This document shows positions 6,089 through 16,455 of a DNA stretch of 41,096 bases, piece by piece. Position numbers and translations under genes: made by a program. Source of the DNA: Prochlorococcus sp. AG-402-C09 (GTDB lineage Bacteria; Cyanobacteriota; Cyanobacteriia; PCC-6307; Cyanobiaceae); assembly GCA_003279565.1 (NCBI GenBank), contig QCHN01000007.1, positions 69,855-110,950 of the forward strand, read 5' to 3'. The notes under the pieces were generated by a model. It was not told the origin of the DNA. It saw nothing but the letters and a program-made list of their open reading frames with translations, and searched no databases. Within the stretch, counting starts at the first letter, position 1; each line of letters begins with the position of its first letter.

Positions 6089-8842
6089 ATGGCTGCCAGC
6101 CCAAATCCATTGCAAGGCAGCCTTTTTGAAAGTGATAAAAAGTCTTTGGGTGCAGATATAAACGAAAAACAATCTTCCCAGCTCAGAAGCGAAAGTCTTG
6201 CGAATGAAGATCTTGAAAATGACTCTTACTTAAGGCCACGCCTCAAAAAGGCCAAAAAAAATGCAATCAATCATTTAGATGGGTTATCTATCACAGAAAT
6301 TGAAGAACCAAAATGGGCTCACCATACCTTGCCAAACATTAATGATCTCACTCCAGCAATAAGACACTATGTCGAACTAAAAAAAGACAATCCAGACAGG
6401 GTTTTACTTTATAGACTTGGTGATTTTTTTGAATGTTTTTTTGAGGATGCAATTAAACTCTCTGAACTCCTAGAACTCACTCTTACCAGTAAGGAAGGAG
6501 GGAAAAAAATTGGAAGGATTCCAATGGCTGGAATACCCCATCATGCTTCGGATAGATATTGCACTCAACTTATAAAGAAAGGTTTATCAATTGCTATATG
6601 CGACCAACTTGAAGCTGCTCCTTCAAAGGGAAATAAATTAATTAAAAGAGGTATTACAAGGTTAATCACTCCTGGTACGATTTTAGAAGAGGGAATGCTA
6701 AGTGCAAAGCAAAATAATTGGCTAGCTTCAGTTTTAATTGACTCTCATTCAAATAAAGAATTCATACAATGGTCCTTAGCGAAAGTAGATGTAAGCACAG
6801 GAGAACTTGTTGTACAAGAAGGAGATGAAGTTAATAATCTAAGACAAGAGTTAGTCAAATTAGAAGCAGCGGAGGTGATCTCAGAAAAAAATACAATAAG
6901 TAGAGATCAGTGGTACACAAGGTCAATGAAAATAACCGAGTTTAATCAAACTTCATTTACAGAATTAGAGGCTAAGAAATCAATATTAAATCATTATTCT
7001 TTAAATAATATTGAAGGACTGGGGTTATCTACTCATTCTCTTTCGATTAGAAGTATTGGAGGATTAATTGCATACCTTAATAAAACACATCCTAATCTAA
7101 GTACTCAAAATAAACATACAGTAAAAACTCATATTTCCTTAGATTATCCTCAGATCAAATATGAACATGCAGGATTAATTATAGATAATCAAACAAGAAA
7201 AAACTTAGAAATTATTTCAACTCAAAGAGGGGGACAATTTCAAGGATCTTTATTATGGGCAATTGATAAAACATTAACTGGAATGGGAGGCAGATGTATA
7301 AGAAGATGGCTAGAGGAACCATTAACAGATGTCTATAAAATCCAAAGCAGGCAACAAATAATTGCTTTCCTTGTTAAATCAACTTCTTTAAGAAAAAATC
7401 TTCGCAAAATACTTAGGTCAATGGGAGACCTGGAACGTCTTTCAGGCCGAGCAGGCGCACAACAAGCAGGAGCAAGAGACTTAGTTGCAATAGCAGAAGG
7501 AATTAATCGTTTACCCTTGCTTGCAAAAAATATTGATCATCCAGCATTTGAAAAGTCTCAATACTTTAAATCTATTACAAATTTAGATAAGAAGTTAATT
7601 GAAATTGCATCTAAAATAAATAATCAAATTATAGATAACCCACCACTAAGTCTTACAGAAGGTGGGTTATTTTATGATGGTATCAACCCCATTCTTGATG
7701 GACTACGTAATCAACTTGATGATCATAATTCATGGCTAAGGACCCAAGAAGTCCAAGAAAGAACACTAAGTAAAATAAATAATTTGAAATTGCAATACCA
7801 TCGATCCTTTGGGTATTTTTTAGCAGTCAGCAAAGCGAAATCAACAAATGTTCCCAATCACTGGATCAGAAGACAAACTCTCACCAATGAAGAGCGATTT
7901 GTAACTCCCGAACTAAAAGAAAGAGAAGGCAAAATCTTCCAGATAAAAGCTCGTATATCTCACCTCGAATATGAGCTATTTTGTACGCTTCGAATGCTTG
8001 TTGGAAATCAAGCAAAGAGTATTAGGCAAGCTGCAAAAGCAATTTCTTGTTTAGATGTTTTGGCTGGGCTAGCAGAACTTGCAGCTACTAATAATTATGT
8101 TCAGCCTCAAATCATTGATCATAAAGACTCTGAAAAATCTAGAGAAATATCAATAATAGAAGGAAGACATCCAGTCGTTGAACAGATTATTGTTAATAAA
8201 AGTTTTGTACCTAATGATGTTAATCTTGGATCAAAAACTGATTTAATTATTCTCTCTGGACCAAATGCAAGCGGTAAAAGTTGTTATTTAAGGCAAGTAG
8301 GTCTCCTGCAAATCATGGCACAAATTGGTAGTTGGATCCCAGCAAAATCAGGCACTATAGGAATTGCTGATCAACTTTTCACTCGTGTTGGTGCAGTAGA
8401 TGATTTAGCAGCAGGTCAATCTACTTTTATGGTTGAGATGATTGAAACTGCTTTTATTCTTAATAAAGCTACAGAAAAATCACTAGTTTTATTAGATGAA
8501 ATTGGGCGAGGAACATCAACTTTTGATGGCTTATCTATTGCTTGGTCCGTAAGCGAATTTCTAGCAAAAAAAATAAAAAGTCGTTCAATTTTTGCGACTC
8601 ATTATCATGAATTGAATCAAATTTCTGAATTCAATGAAAATGTAGAAAATTTTCAAGTCCTTGTGAAGCATAACAAGAATTCACTGACTTTTCTTCATAA
8701 AGTTACTCAAGGAGGATCAATTAAAAGCTATGGTATCGAAGCAGCTAGACTTGCAGGTGTTCCAAAAGAAGTCATAAAGAATGCCAGAAAAATATTAAAC
8801 GGACTTGAAGCAAATAGCTGCAACAATATGCAAATAACCTAG
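6089..8842 (+). CDS. mutS: DNA mismatch repair protein MutS
   Basis: Mismatch-recognition ATPase of 917 residues. The mismatch-reading F-x-E motif is Phe113-Phe114-Glu115 inside LGDFFECFFEDA. The C-terminal ATPase has Walker A GPNASGKS (724-731) and Walker B LVLLDEIGRGTSTFDG, with Asp803 and Glu804. These mark the MutS1 mismatch-repair type rather than MutS2. About 85 residues precede domain I, longer than in E. coli, and the extreme N terminus carries QGSLF (residues 9-13), which resembles a beta-clamp-binding peptide. The C terminus is short after the helix-turn-helix and lacks an obvious clamp peptide. The ATG at 6089 is supported by that N-terminal motif. The gene is divergent from the psbZ-like gene. 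Confidence 0.98.
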   Translation: MAASPNPLQGSLFESDKKSLGADINEKQSSQLRSESLANEDLENDSYLRPRLKKAKKNAINHLDGLSITEIEEPKWAHHTLPNINDLTPAIRHYVELKKDNPDRVLLYRLGDFFECFFEDAIKLSELLELTLTSKEGGKKIGRIPMAGIPHHASDRYCTQLIKKGLSIAICDQLEAAPSKGNKLIKRGITRLITPGTILEEGMLSAKQNNWLASVLIDSHSNKEFIQWSLAKVDVSTGELVVQEGDEVNNLRQELVKLEAAEVISEKNTISRDQWYTRSMKITEFNQTSFTELEAKKSILNHYSLNNIEGLGLSTHSLSIRSIGGLIAYLNKTHPNLSTQNKHTVKTHISLDYPQIKYEHAGLIIDNQTRKNLEIISTQRGGQFQGSLLWAIDKTLTGMGGRCIRRWLEEPLTDVYKIQSRQQIIAFLVKSTSLRKNLRKILRSMGDLERLSGRAGAQQAGARDLVAIAEGINRLPLLAKNIDHPAFEKSQYFKSITNLDKKLIEIASKINNQIIDNPPLSLTEGGLFYDGINPILDGLRNQLDDHNSWLRTQEVQERTLSKINNLKLQYHRSFGYFLAVSKAKSTNVPNHWIRRQTLTNEERFVTPELKEREGKIFQIKARISHLEYELFCTLRMLVGNQAKSIRQAAKAISCLDVLAGLAELAATNNYVQPQIIDHKDSEKSREISIIEGRHPVVEQIIVNKSFVPNDVNLGSKTDLIILSGPNASGKSCYLRQVGLLQIMAQIGSWIPAKSGTIGIADQLFTRVGAVDDLAAGQSTFMVEMIETAFILNKATEKSLVLLDEIGRGTSTFDGLSIAWSVSEFLAKKIKSRSIFATHYHELNQISEFNENVENFQVLVKHNKNSLTFLHKVTQGGSIKSYGIEAARLAGVPKEVIKNARKILNGLEANSCNNMQIT

Positions 8843-8897
8843 AAGAATAAAAATTTTTTAGTAGTTAATCAGCAAATCATAAATTCATAGAATAAAA

Positions 8898-9530
8898 CTA
8901 GCAATCACTAGCTCTAAGCAAAGCATTAACTGTTGCAGCGGCAAGAGATGCCCCTCCCTTAGACCCCTCTAAAACTATATGTGAAAAAGCGCTATTCAAT
9001 AATCGTGTTTTACACTCAGAAACCCCTATAAAACCAACTGGCATTCCAATAATTAAGCTAGGTCTTTTAGTACTCTCCTCAATTAAATCTAATAAAGTCA
9101 TCAATGCAGAGGGGGCACTACCAATTAAAACAATTGGTCCTTCTAAGCATTCTTCTTTTTTTTCGATATCTAACCACATTTTTCGCATTGCTATTGCACT
9201 TCTGGTTGTCGACGATGAAGCAATAAAGTCCGGAGCCATTTCTAAAATACATTTAACATTTGAATTCAATGTTCTTTTCGCAACAGGAGACACAGCAGCT
9301 TCTGCCATATATGTATCAGTTACAATATTTGCACCCTTTTTCAAGGCATTTATCGCATTTTCACAAGCATTAGAACTAAACCTCAAACAAGACTGCATAC
9401 TAAGATCACCACTTGAATGAATAATCCGTTCTAAAACGGATTGCTGAACTCTATTAAGCCCTGTAAATCCAATTTGAGATCTAATATATTTAATACTTTC
9501 AAGAAAAATTGGATGTTCTGGAGTTTTCAC
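8898..9530 (-). CDS. cobH: Precorrin-8X methylmutase (CobH/CbiC)
   Basis: Cobalamin (pseudocobalamin) ring-synthesis enzyme that migrates the C-11 methyl of precorrin-8X to C-12, giving hydrogenobyrinate. The 210-residue length fits. RIIHSSGD contains His38, the expected catalytic histidine. Later blocks typical of the family are GANIVTDTYMAEAAV, PSALMTLLDLI and LIIGMPVGFIGVSECKTRLL, then GSKGGASLAAATVNALL near the end. It is convergent with mutS (55 bases apart) and divergent from holA (57 bases shared upstream). Other cobalamin genes are not in this window, as expected for the scattered pathway genes of picocyanobacteria. Confidence 0.95.
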   Translation of the reverse strand: MKTPEHPIFLESIKYIRSQIGFTGLNRVQQSVLERIIHSSGDLSMQSCLRFSSNACENAINALKKGANIVTDTYMAEAAVSPVAKRTLNSNVKCILEMAPDFIASSSTTRSAIAMRKMWLDIEKKEECLEGPIVLIGSAPSALMTLLDLIEESTKRPSLIIGMPVGFIGVSECKTRLLNSAFSHIVLEGSKGGASLAAATVNALLRASDC

Positions 9531-9587
9531 TGATTAATTTCCTAGGCTAATTTAAGATCAGGTCTTTTTAAAACATATCTCTAAGTA

Positions 9588-10616
9588 ATGCCAATACATC
9601 TAATTTGGGGAGATGATTATGAGGCAGCTAACAGGGAAATGGAAGAAATAATTCAAACGGTTATTGACCCAGTATGGAAAAGTTTTAATCATAGTCAAAT
9701 AGATGGCAATGATCCAAAGCAAGTCATAAGAGCACTTGAAGAGGTTCAAAGTGCTCCTTTAGGAGGCGGAGGAAGAATTGTACTAGTTAGACAAAGCCCG
9801 TTTTGTAACGGATGTTCTATTGAGCTTGCAAATAAACTTGAAAAAGTGATTGTATTAATTCCTGACAATACACATCTGATTTTAAATAATTCGAATAAAC
9901 CTGATAAAAGACTTAAAACCACCAAATTAATACAGAAAGCTATACAATCGAATTCCTTATCTAAGGAAAAAAGTTTTATTCTTCCTATGCCATGGGATAT
10001 CAATGGACAGCGAAGCTTAGTTAAGAATATTTTACATCGACTAAATCTAACAATGAATCAGAAAACAATTGATTTAACGATAGAAAGTATAGGCAATGAT
10101 AGCTCATTAATTAATACTGAACTTCAAAAATTAACATTATTAGCAGAGGCAATTAATAAGAAACACAATACAAATGAACCGCAAGAAATCTCAGAAGAAA
10201 TTGTCAAAAAGCTAATTCAAAATCATTCCACAAATGCTCTTGAAATTGCTAATTTTCTACTTAAAGAAGATAAAATTATAGCTCTAAATAAAATTCAGTC
10301 CTTGCTTAAAAATGGAGAACCTGCTTTAAGGTTAATTTCAACGTTGACTGGTCAAGCAAGAGGATGGCTTTGGGTACATTTATTAGATTCCCAAGGACAT
10401 AAAGACGTCAAAGAAATAGCAAAACTGGCTGGGATTGCAAATCCAAAACGTATTTTTGTAATTCGCAAACAAATTCAAGGTAAATCGTTAGAAGCATTAC
10501 TTGAGTTAATGAAAAAACTTTTAAAAATCGAAGCCTCGATAAAATCAGGAACCAATCCAATCAATTCTTTTAAAGATAATCTGCTAACAGAAAGTAAATT
10601 TTTGACTGATAACTGA
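9588..10616 (+). CDS. holA: DNA polymerase III delta subunit
   Basis: A 342-residue protein matching the HolA family of clamp-loader delta subunits, which open the beta clamp and load it onto primed DNA with DnaX and delta-prime. The family is weakly conserved. The N-terminal strand PIHLIWGDDYEAANREMEE and the all-helical C-terminal collar (GEPALRLISTLTGQARGWLW, KRIFVIRKQIQGKS) fit, and no ATP-binding motif is present, as expected for delta. It starts at an ATG at 9588. lysC follows 27 bases downstream on the same strand and may be cotranscribed. Confidence 0.85.
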   Translation: MPIHLIWGDDYEAANREMEEIIQTVIDPVWKSFNHSQIDGNDPKQVIRALEEVQSAPLGGGGRIVLVRQSPFCNGCSIELANKLEKVIVLIPDNTHLILNNSNKPDKRLKTTKLIQKAIQSNSLSKEKSFILPMPWDINGQRSLVKNILHRLNLTMNQKTIDLTIESIGNDSSLINTELQKLTLLAEAINKKHNTNEPQEISEEIVKKLIQNHSTNALEIANFLLKEDKIIALNKIQSLLKNGEPALRLISTLTGQARGWLWVHLLDSQGHKDVKEIAKLAGIANPKRIFVIRKQIQGKSLEALLELMKKLLKIEASIKSGTNPINSFKDNLLTESKFLTDN

Positions 10617-10643
10617 AATAATTAATCAGTTAACTAGAGTTCC

Positions 10644-12410
10644 ATGAATTTGCTGATACAAAAATTTGGCGGCACCTCTCTAGGAAGCATTGAGCGAATA
10701 AAAGCTGTCGCGCAAAAAATCAAATCAAGTAAAGAAAAAGGAGATGATCTGGTTGTTGTTGTATCTGCAATGGGACATACAACTGATGAGTTAACACAGC
10801 TAGCCTCAGAAATAACTGTTGATCCTCCTCATCGAGAGATGGATATGCTCCTATCAACTGGAGAGCAAGTTTCAATATCATTATTGACAATGGCCCTGAA
10901 TGAATTGGGCATTCAAGCAATCTCCTTAACAGGGACTCAAGCTGGAATTATTACAGAATCAGCTCATAGAAAAGCAAGAATACTAGAAATTAGAACAGAA
11001 CGAATAAAAAATCTGATAAATGAAGGTACAACCATAGTGATTGCTGGATTCCAAGGCACAAGTCTTGGCATAGGAGGAATTGCTGAAATCACAACTTTAG
11101 GAAGAGGAGGATCAGATACTTCTGCAGTCGCTTTAGCAGCATCTCTTGGAGCTGAAAAATGCGAAATTTATACCGATGTTCCTGGCGTTTTAACAACTGA
11201 TCCAAGAATTGTTAAAAATGCACAATTAATGAAAACTATTAGTTGCGATGAAATGTTAGAGCTGGCAAGCCTTGGAGCTGCTGTTTTGCATCCTCGAGCC
11301 GTCGAAATAGCAAGAAATTTCGGCGTAACTCTTGTAGTCAAGTCAAGTTGGGACAATCTTGAAGGAACGACTCTAACTAGTAAGAAGAAGAATACTTTTT
11401 CTCAAGGTGGGATAGAACACCGCAGTCCCGTCGATGGATTAGAACTTGTTGAAAATCAAGCAGTCGTAGCTCTATCTAATATTCCAGATCGTCCAGGAAT
11501 TGCTGCTGAGCTATTTGAATCTTTATCAGATGGTGGTGTAAATGTTGATCTAATTATTCAAGCCACACACCAAATCAACTCTAACGATATTACTTTTACT
11601 ATTTCAGAAAATGAACTTAATAATGCACAAGCTCAATGTAAAAAATTTATTGATGCTGTTGGAGGTGATATAACTCATCAAAAAAGTCTGACTAAGCTAA
11701 GTATTTACGGGGCTGGGATAATGGGAAGACCTGGAATAGCATCATCTCTATTCCAAACGCTATCTGACTCTGGCATTAATATACGACTAATTGCAACAAG
11801 TGAAGTCAAAGTAAGTTGTGTTATTGATGAAGAATCAGGAAAAAAAGCATTACGTAGTGTAGGTGAAGTTTTCAAGCTCACTGATAAACAAATTACTCTG
11901 AATCCTACGATTGAAAATAACAATGAGCCAGAAGTCAGAGGCATAGCTTTAGATAAAGATCAAATCCAAATTAGCGTGAAGAATGTTCCAGACAAGCCAG
12001 GGACTGCCTCTACAATATGTTCCACTTTGGCTGAGAAAAATATCAGCTTAGATACAATAGTTCAATCAGAAAGAAAGCATGAAGATAAAACCAAAGATAT
12101 CAGCTTCACGTTAAAGAAAAATGATAGAAGCGATGCTAAATATGCATTAAAAGAATTGATTGGAAATTGGAAAGGATCAAAACTTGAAGAAGGAGAATCC
12201 ATAGCACGAATTAGCGCAGTAGGGTCTGGAATGCCTTTCACAAAAGGAACAGCGGGTAAAATATTTAGAGCACTAGCAAATCAAAAAATCAACATCGAAA
12301 TGATCGCCACGAGTGAAATAAGAACAACTTGTATTATCTCAGAAAAATATGGTGAAAAGGCATTAAATGAAATTCATTCTTGCTTTAAATTAGGAAAAAA
12401 TGAAAGCTAA
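10644..12410 (+). CDS. lysC: Aspartate kinase with four ACT domains
   Basis: Catalyses ATP-dependent phosphorylation of aspartate, the first step toward lysine, threonine, methionine and diaminopimelate. The 588-residue chain opens with the kinase signature KFGGTS (residues 7-12), has SAMGHTTDEL and STGEQVS, and ends its kinase domain near 245. Two successive pairs of ACT regulatory domains follow: about 273-345 and 350-413, then 440-512 and 520-583. The second members of each pair share GRPGIASSLF-like and INI-x-x-IATSE motifs, so the regulatory unit is duplicated, as known for cyanobacterial aspartokinases. Feedback inhibition by lysine and threonine is expected from the family. The gene converges with uvrB, with only 7 bases between stops. 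Confidence 0.97.
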   Translation: MNLLIQKFGGTSLGSIERIKAVAQKIKSSKEKGDDLVVVVSAMGHTTDELTQLASEITVDPPHREMDMLLSTGEQVSISLLTMALNELGIQAISLTGTQAGIITESAHRKARILEIRTERIKNLINEGTTIVIAGFQGTSLGIGGIAEITTLGRGGSDTSAVALAASLGAEKCEIYTDVPGVLTTDPRIVKNAQLMKTISCDEMLELASLGAAVLHPRAVEIARNFGVTLVVKSSWDNLEGTTLTSKKKNTFSQGGIEHRSPVDGLELVENQAVVALSNIPDRPGIAAELFESLSDGGVNVDLIIQATHQINSNDITFTISENELNNAQAQCKKFIDAVGGDITHQKSLTKLSIYGAGIMGRPGIASSLFQTLSDSGINIRLIATSEVKVSCVIDEESGKKALRSVGEVFKLTDKQITLNPTIENNNEPEVRGIALDKDQIQISVKNVPDKPGTASTICSTLAEKNISLDTIVQSERKHEDKTKDISFTLKKNDRSDAKYALKELIGNWKGSKLEEGESIARISAVGSGMPFTKGTAGKIFRALANQKINIEMIATSEIRTTCIISEKYGEKALNEIHSCFKLGKNES

Positions 12411-12417
12411 AAATATA

Positions 12418-14454
12418 TTATCTTCCTACTAATCTATGCCTTAATTTCTTTATACGATCTCTAAGAATCGCAGCTTTCTCAAAATCCAGCTCTTTAGCGG
12501 TTATTTTCATTTTAGATTCCAATTTTTCAATTAATTCAGGCAGAGATTCTAAAGATACTCCGCTATCAGAATCCTTAGAGCTGTGATCAATCAACTTATC
12601 AGCAATATCAACAAAATCATCGGTACTTCCATCTTGGTTTAATCTTCTAGAGATCTCTAAGAAAGAAAGAATTGAATTACTTGCTTTCTTACCTGCTGCC
12701 TTAGGAGTGATACCATTTTCAATATTATAAATATTCTGTATTTCTCGGCGTCTTTCAGTCTCACTAATAGCCTTTGCCATAGAGTCAGTCATTTTATCTG
12801 CATAGAGCAAAGCTAAGCCTTCAACATGTCTCGCTGCTCGACCGATTGTTTGTATCAAAGATCTTTGAGCTCTTAAAAATCCTTCTTTATCTGCATCAAG
12901 AATTACCACAAGAGAGACCTCAGGTAAATCCAAACCTTCCCTTAGAAGATTAACTCCAACTAATACATCATATTCTCCCAGTCGTAAATCTTGAATTATT
13001 TCAATTCTCTCAATTGAATGAATCTCTGAATGTAAATAGCGAACTCTTATTTTATTTTCAGATAAATAATCTGTAAGATCTTCAGCCATTCTTTTCGTGA
13101 GAGTTGTAACAAGTATTCTTTGATTTTTTGATGCTCTTTTTCTAATTTCAAAAAGCAAATCGTCAACTTGACCATGTGTTGGACGTACTTCAACTAGAGG
13201 ATCTAAAACACCGGTTGGTCTGATAACTTGCTCAACTATATTCCCTGTACTTTGGGACAATTCCCAATCACCAGGAGTCGCACTTATAAAAACCGTTTGT
13301 TTTGCCTTATTCCAAAATTCTATATCCTTTAAAGGACGATTATCAGCTGCACTTGGGAGCCTAAATCCATGATCTATTAACACTTTTTTTCTAGCTTGAT
13401 CACCATTATACATAGCTCTTAATTGAGGACAAGTAACATGACTTTCATCAATAAGTAACAACCAGTCTTTAGGGAAGTAATCAATTAGGCATTCTGGAGC
13501 GGAGCCAGGTTCTCTTCCAGAAAGATGACGAGCATAATTTTCAACTCCATTGCAATATCCAACTTCTTTCAACATTTCTAAGTCATAAATTGTACGTTGT
13601 TCTAACCTTTGAGCCTCGAGCAATTTACCCTCTTGATTAAGAAATTCTAGTCTATCTTTAAGCTCTTTTTTTATTGCTTTAATTGCAGATTCAAGACGAT
13701 CTTTGGGAGTAACAAAATGTTTTGCTGGATATATGTTTATTGAGTCAAGTTTATTTAATATTTCTCCAGTAGTAGGATCTACATAGCTAATACTTTCGAC
13801 TTCATCTCCAAACAATTCAAGTCTTACAAGTCTGTCATCATAAGCTGGCCCTATTTCTAATACATCTCCTCTAACTCTAAATCTACCTCTACTAATTTCG
13901 ATATCATTACGTGTATATTGATTGGAAACTAATGATCTAAGGCAAGATCTTAAATCAATACTTTGACCAACTTGAAACTTTACAGAAGCCTTTAAATATT
14001 CACTTGGAATTCCTAAACCATATATACAACTAATTGAGGCAACAACTATGACATCATCTCGTTCAAATAAAGACCTAGTCGCAGAGTGGCGTAACATATC
14101 AATTTCTTCATTAATTGATGAAGTCTTGGCTATGTAAGTATCACTTACTGGAACATAAGCTTCTGGCTGATAATAATCATAATACGAGATAAAATATTCA
14201 ACGGCATTATTAGGGAAAAATTCCCTTAATTCATTGCATAATTGAGCTGCAAGTGTTTTGTTATGAGCTAAAACTAACGCAGGTCTGCCAGTTTGAGCGA
14301 TCAAATTCGCTATTGTAAAAGTCTTTCCTGTTCCAGTTGCACCTAATAAAGTTTGAAACTTTTCCCCATCATTTACACCGCTAACTAGCCCTTTAATCGC
14401 TGAAGGTTGATCGCCTTTTGGAACATAAGGAGCTTGAAGTTTATATTCAGGCAT
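12418..14454 (-). CDS. uvrB: UvrABC excision repair subunit B
   Basis: DNA damage-verification helicase of nucleotide excision repair; it receives damaged DNA from UvrA and recruits UvrC. Length 678 is standard. Walker A is GATGTGKT (residues 38-45). The aromatic beta-hairpin that threads DNA is [13 protein letters not shown] (91-103). LLLIDESH is the Walker B box. Motifs V and VI are [14 protein letters not shown] and [11 protein letters not shown]-terminal UVR domain (about 635-675, [17 protein letters not shown]) binds UvrC. No marine-cyanobacterial LexA-type box was recognised upstream. The start is the ATG at 14454. Confidence 0.99.
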   Translation of the reverse strand: MPEYKLQAPYVPKGDQPSAIKGLVSGVNDGEKFQTLLGATGTGKTFTIANLIAQTGRPALVLAHNKTLAAQLCNELREFFPNNAVEYFISYYDYYQPEAYVPVSDTYIAKTSSINEEIDMLRHSATRSLFERDDVIVVASISCIYGLGIPSEYLKASVKFQVGQSIDLRSCLRSLVSNQYTRNDIEISRGRFRVRGDVLEIGPAYDDRLVRLELFGDEVESISYVDPTTGEILNKLDSINIYPAKHFVTPKDRLESAIKAIKKELKDRLEFLNQEGKLLEAQRLEQRTIYDLEMLKEVGYCNGVENYARHLSGREPGSAPECLIDYFPKDWLLLIDESHVTCPQLRAMYNGDQARKKVLIDHGFRLPSAADNRPLKDIEFWNKAKQTVFISATPGDWELSQSTGNIVEQVIRPTGVLDPLVEVRPTHGQVDDLLFEIRKRASKNQRILVTTLTKRMAEDLTDYLSENKIRVRYLHSEIHSIERIEIIQDLRLGEYDVLVGVNLLREGLDLPEVSLVVILDADKEGFLRAQRSLIQTIGRAARHVEGLALLYADKMTDSMAKAISETERRREIQNIYNIENGITPKAAGKKASNSILSFLEISRRLNQDGSTDDFVDIADKLIDHSSKDSDSGVSLESLPELIEKLESKMKITAKELDFEKAAILRDRIKKLRHRLVGR

Positions 14455-14544
14455 ATTCTTATCAAATGCTAAACAAAGATAGATTTATTAATTCCATATT
14501 CTTCCAATTTTGATCATAAAACAGCTTAAATCACCTTATAAAAC

Positions 14545-15324
14545 TCATTGACTAATCGTGGAAGCCACTTTTAACGAATCTAAAGCCTGACGAAGACCTT
14601 TGACAGTGGCAATCATTGCTAATTCAGTATTCAATTTATTTACTGCTGATCCAATACCAACCCCTTTAGCTCCGACTGATATAGCCATTGGGACAGTAAC
14701 TTCAGAAAGTCCAGAAGCACAAATCACAGGCACATCGTGATGACTCTCCTTTAAAGCAGATGCTATAGCGAAAGTCGCGGCCAAAGTAGGTGAAGCTTTT
14801 TCTATTAAACCTAAAGTTCCAGGACTCATGGGATGAGAGCTTGTACCTCCTTCTGTCTGAATTAAGTCGACCCCTCTATCAACAAGATCTAACGCTAATT
14901 GAGCTTGACTATCTAAAGGCAAAACATGGGGGACAGTAACTGACAAAAAAACTTCAGGTAAAAGGCGTCGAGATTCCGCAGCCAAGGCAAGCACTTCATC
15001 AGCTGAGAAAAAACGCCCATCTGGATAAAAAGAATCAAAATTCCCAATCTCAATCATTGATGCTCCTGCTTGAACAGCGTTATGGAAAAGCCTTGGTTCC
15101 ACCGAACTTACACACACAGGGATATTAGAGGCCTCTACAGCTAGCTCTACTAATTTCGGCTCACAAGCAATGTCCAATAAGTCGGCGCCCCCAAGACCAG
15201 CAGCTTTCGCAATGAGAGATACTGATTCTGGATTAAAATTACTTAAACCAGAAATTACTTTCAATAAAGATCTATTGTGAATACTCTTTTGAAGTGAAAC
15301 TGGCAATGTCTGCAAACGTGTCAT
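14545..15324 (-). CDS. ycf23: Ycf23 / DUF561 family TIM-barrel-like protein
   Basis: A 259-residue protein matching the DUF561/Ycf23 family found in cyanobacteria and some plastids; the function is not established. It looks like a phosphate-binding beta/alpha barrel. Repeated strands with Gly-rich turns are visible (GGADLLDIAC, AGASMIEIGNFDSF, DRGVDLIQTEGGTSSHP), and the C-terminal VPVICASGLSEVTVPMAI and GAKGVGIGSAVNKL resemble phosphate-gripping barrel loops. The start ATG at 15324 is close to the divergent tilS gene, and the 85-base gap must hold both promoters. The family assignment is solid; I do not assign a reaction. Confidence 0.82.
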   Translation of the reverse strand: MTRLQTLPVSLQKSIHNRSLLKVISGLSNFNPESVSLIAKAAGLGGADLLDIACEPKLVELAVEASNIPVCVSSVEPRLFHNAVQAGASMIEIGNFDSFYPDGRFFSADEVLALAAESRRLLPEVFLSVTVPHVLPLDSQAQLALDLVDRGVDLIQTEGGTSSHPMSPGTLGLIEKASPTLAATFAIASALKESHHDVPVICASGLSEVTVPMAISVGAKGVGIGSAVNKLNTELAMIATVKGLRQALDSLKVASTISQ

Positions 15325-15409
15325 AAAAACATCAACTATTAACCTGATTGTGACATTGACTCAGCAAAAGAACTAAAAAAATGCGAATAGCGCTCTGAAA
15401 CCAAAGCAA

Positions 15410-16435
15410 ATGTCACAATCTTCTAAAAATGACAGGTCTTGGAGTAAATGGCATCTGCGTTTACACAAAAGGCTGAAACAAAATAAATCTCTGCTTCCCA
15501 GTCACTCCACCATTCTTTTAGCCATATCTGGTGGCCAAGATTCTATGGCCCTTCTCAAATTAATTATTGATTTAAAAAGACTACATAAATGGCAAGTCGA
15601 AATCTGGCATGGAGATCACCAATGGCATGCTAAATCCGAGAAAATAGAAGAAGAGCTAAAACTTTGGTGTCTGAAAAATCAAATATCATTTCACTCTAAT
15701 AAAGCAGATAAACAAGAAGTCGCTAATGAAGAAAAGGCAAGAGATTGGAGATATAAAAAACTAATAATGAAAGCCAAGTTATTATCATCAGAAAATATAC
15801 ATTTTCCATGTACAAGAATATTAACTGGTCATACAGCTACTGATCGAGCAGAGACAGTCATTATGAATTTAGCAAGAGGGACTGATCTGACGGGACTTAC
15901 TACTCTTAAGGAACAAAGAAATATAGAGAATAATATAGATTTAGCCAGACCTCTACTAATTTTCAATAGGAATGAAACTCTCGAAATTTGTAAAGCTTTT
16001 AATTTGCCAATTTGGATTGATCCTTCAAATGAAAATATTAATTTAACAAGAAATAAAATAAGAAAAGAAATTTTGCCAATTTTAAATTCAATCTATACGG
16101 GAGCAGACTCAAGAATAGCCTCAGTAGCTAATAGACTTGAAAGTTATAACGAAGATCAAAAATTATTTGCAAAAATAGCAATAGAATTTTACCAAGGAGA
16201 AAAGATCAATTCTCTATCAAGAATGAAACTATTCAGTTTAACAAACTCTATTAGACAAATAATTCTTGCTAATTGGTTAAAGATAATTGGTGTGAAAAGG
16301 GTAACAGCTTTGCAAATTGAAGAAATTAATACCAAAGTATCTAAAACAAAACCACCTGGAAGTATCCATCTTCATGGAGATTTCCTTATAAGTTGGGATA
16401 AAGAAACTATTTATATCTCAAACAAAACTAATTAA
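15410..16435 (+). CDS. tilS: tRNA(Ile)-lysidine synthase
   Basis: Modifies C34 of the CAU-anticodon tRNA-Ile to lysidine using ATP and lysine, switching its reading from AUG to AUA. The PP-loop ATPase motif is SGGQDS (residues 40-45). [26 protein letters not shown] is the second family block, and [21 protein letters not shown] is the conserved tRNA-contacting stretch. At 341 residues it is shorter than the E. coli enzyme and matches the compact forms with a reduced C-terminal domain. It converges on rnj with a 20-base gap. Confidence 0.96.
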   Translation: MSQSSKNDRSWSKWHLRLHKRLKQNKSLLPSHSTILLAISGGQDSMALLKLIIDLKRLHKWQVEIWHGDHQWHAKSEKIEEELKLWCLKNQISFHSNKADKQEVANEEKARDWRYKKLIMKAKLLSSENIHFPCTRILTGHTATDRAETVIMNLARGTDLTGLTTLKEQRNIENNIDLARPLLIFNRNETLEICKAFNLPIWIDPSNENINLTRNKIRKEILPILNSIYTGADSRIASVANRLESYNEDQKLFAKIAIEFYQGEKINSLSRMKLFSLTNSIRQIILANWLKIIGVKRVTALQIEEINTKVSKTKPPGSIHLHGDFLISWDKETIYISNKTN

Positions 16436-16455
16436 AATCAAAAATTATTTAGTTA

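Noticed and set aside
5937-6110. Upstream extension of the psbZ-like reading frame
   Set aside because: It would overlap the start of mutS and add about 58 residues with no PsbZ character; the helix-proximal ATG at 5936 is far more plausible.
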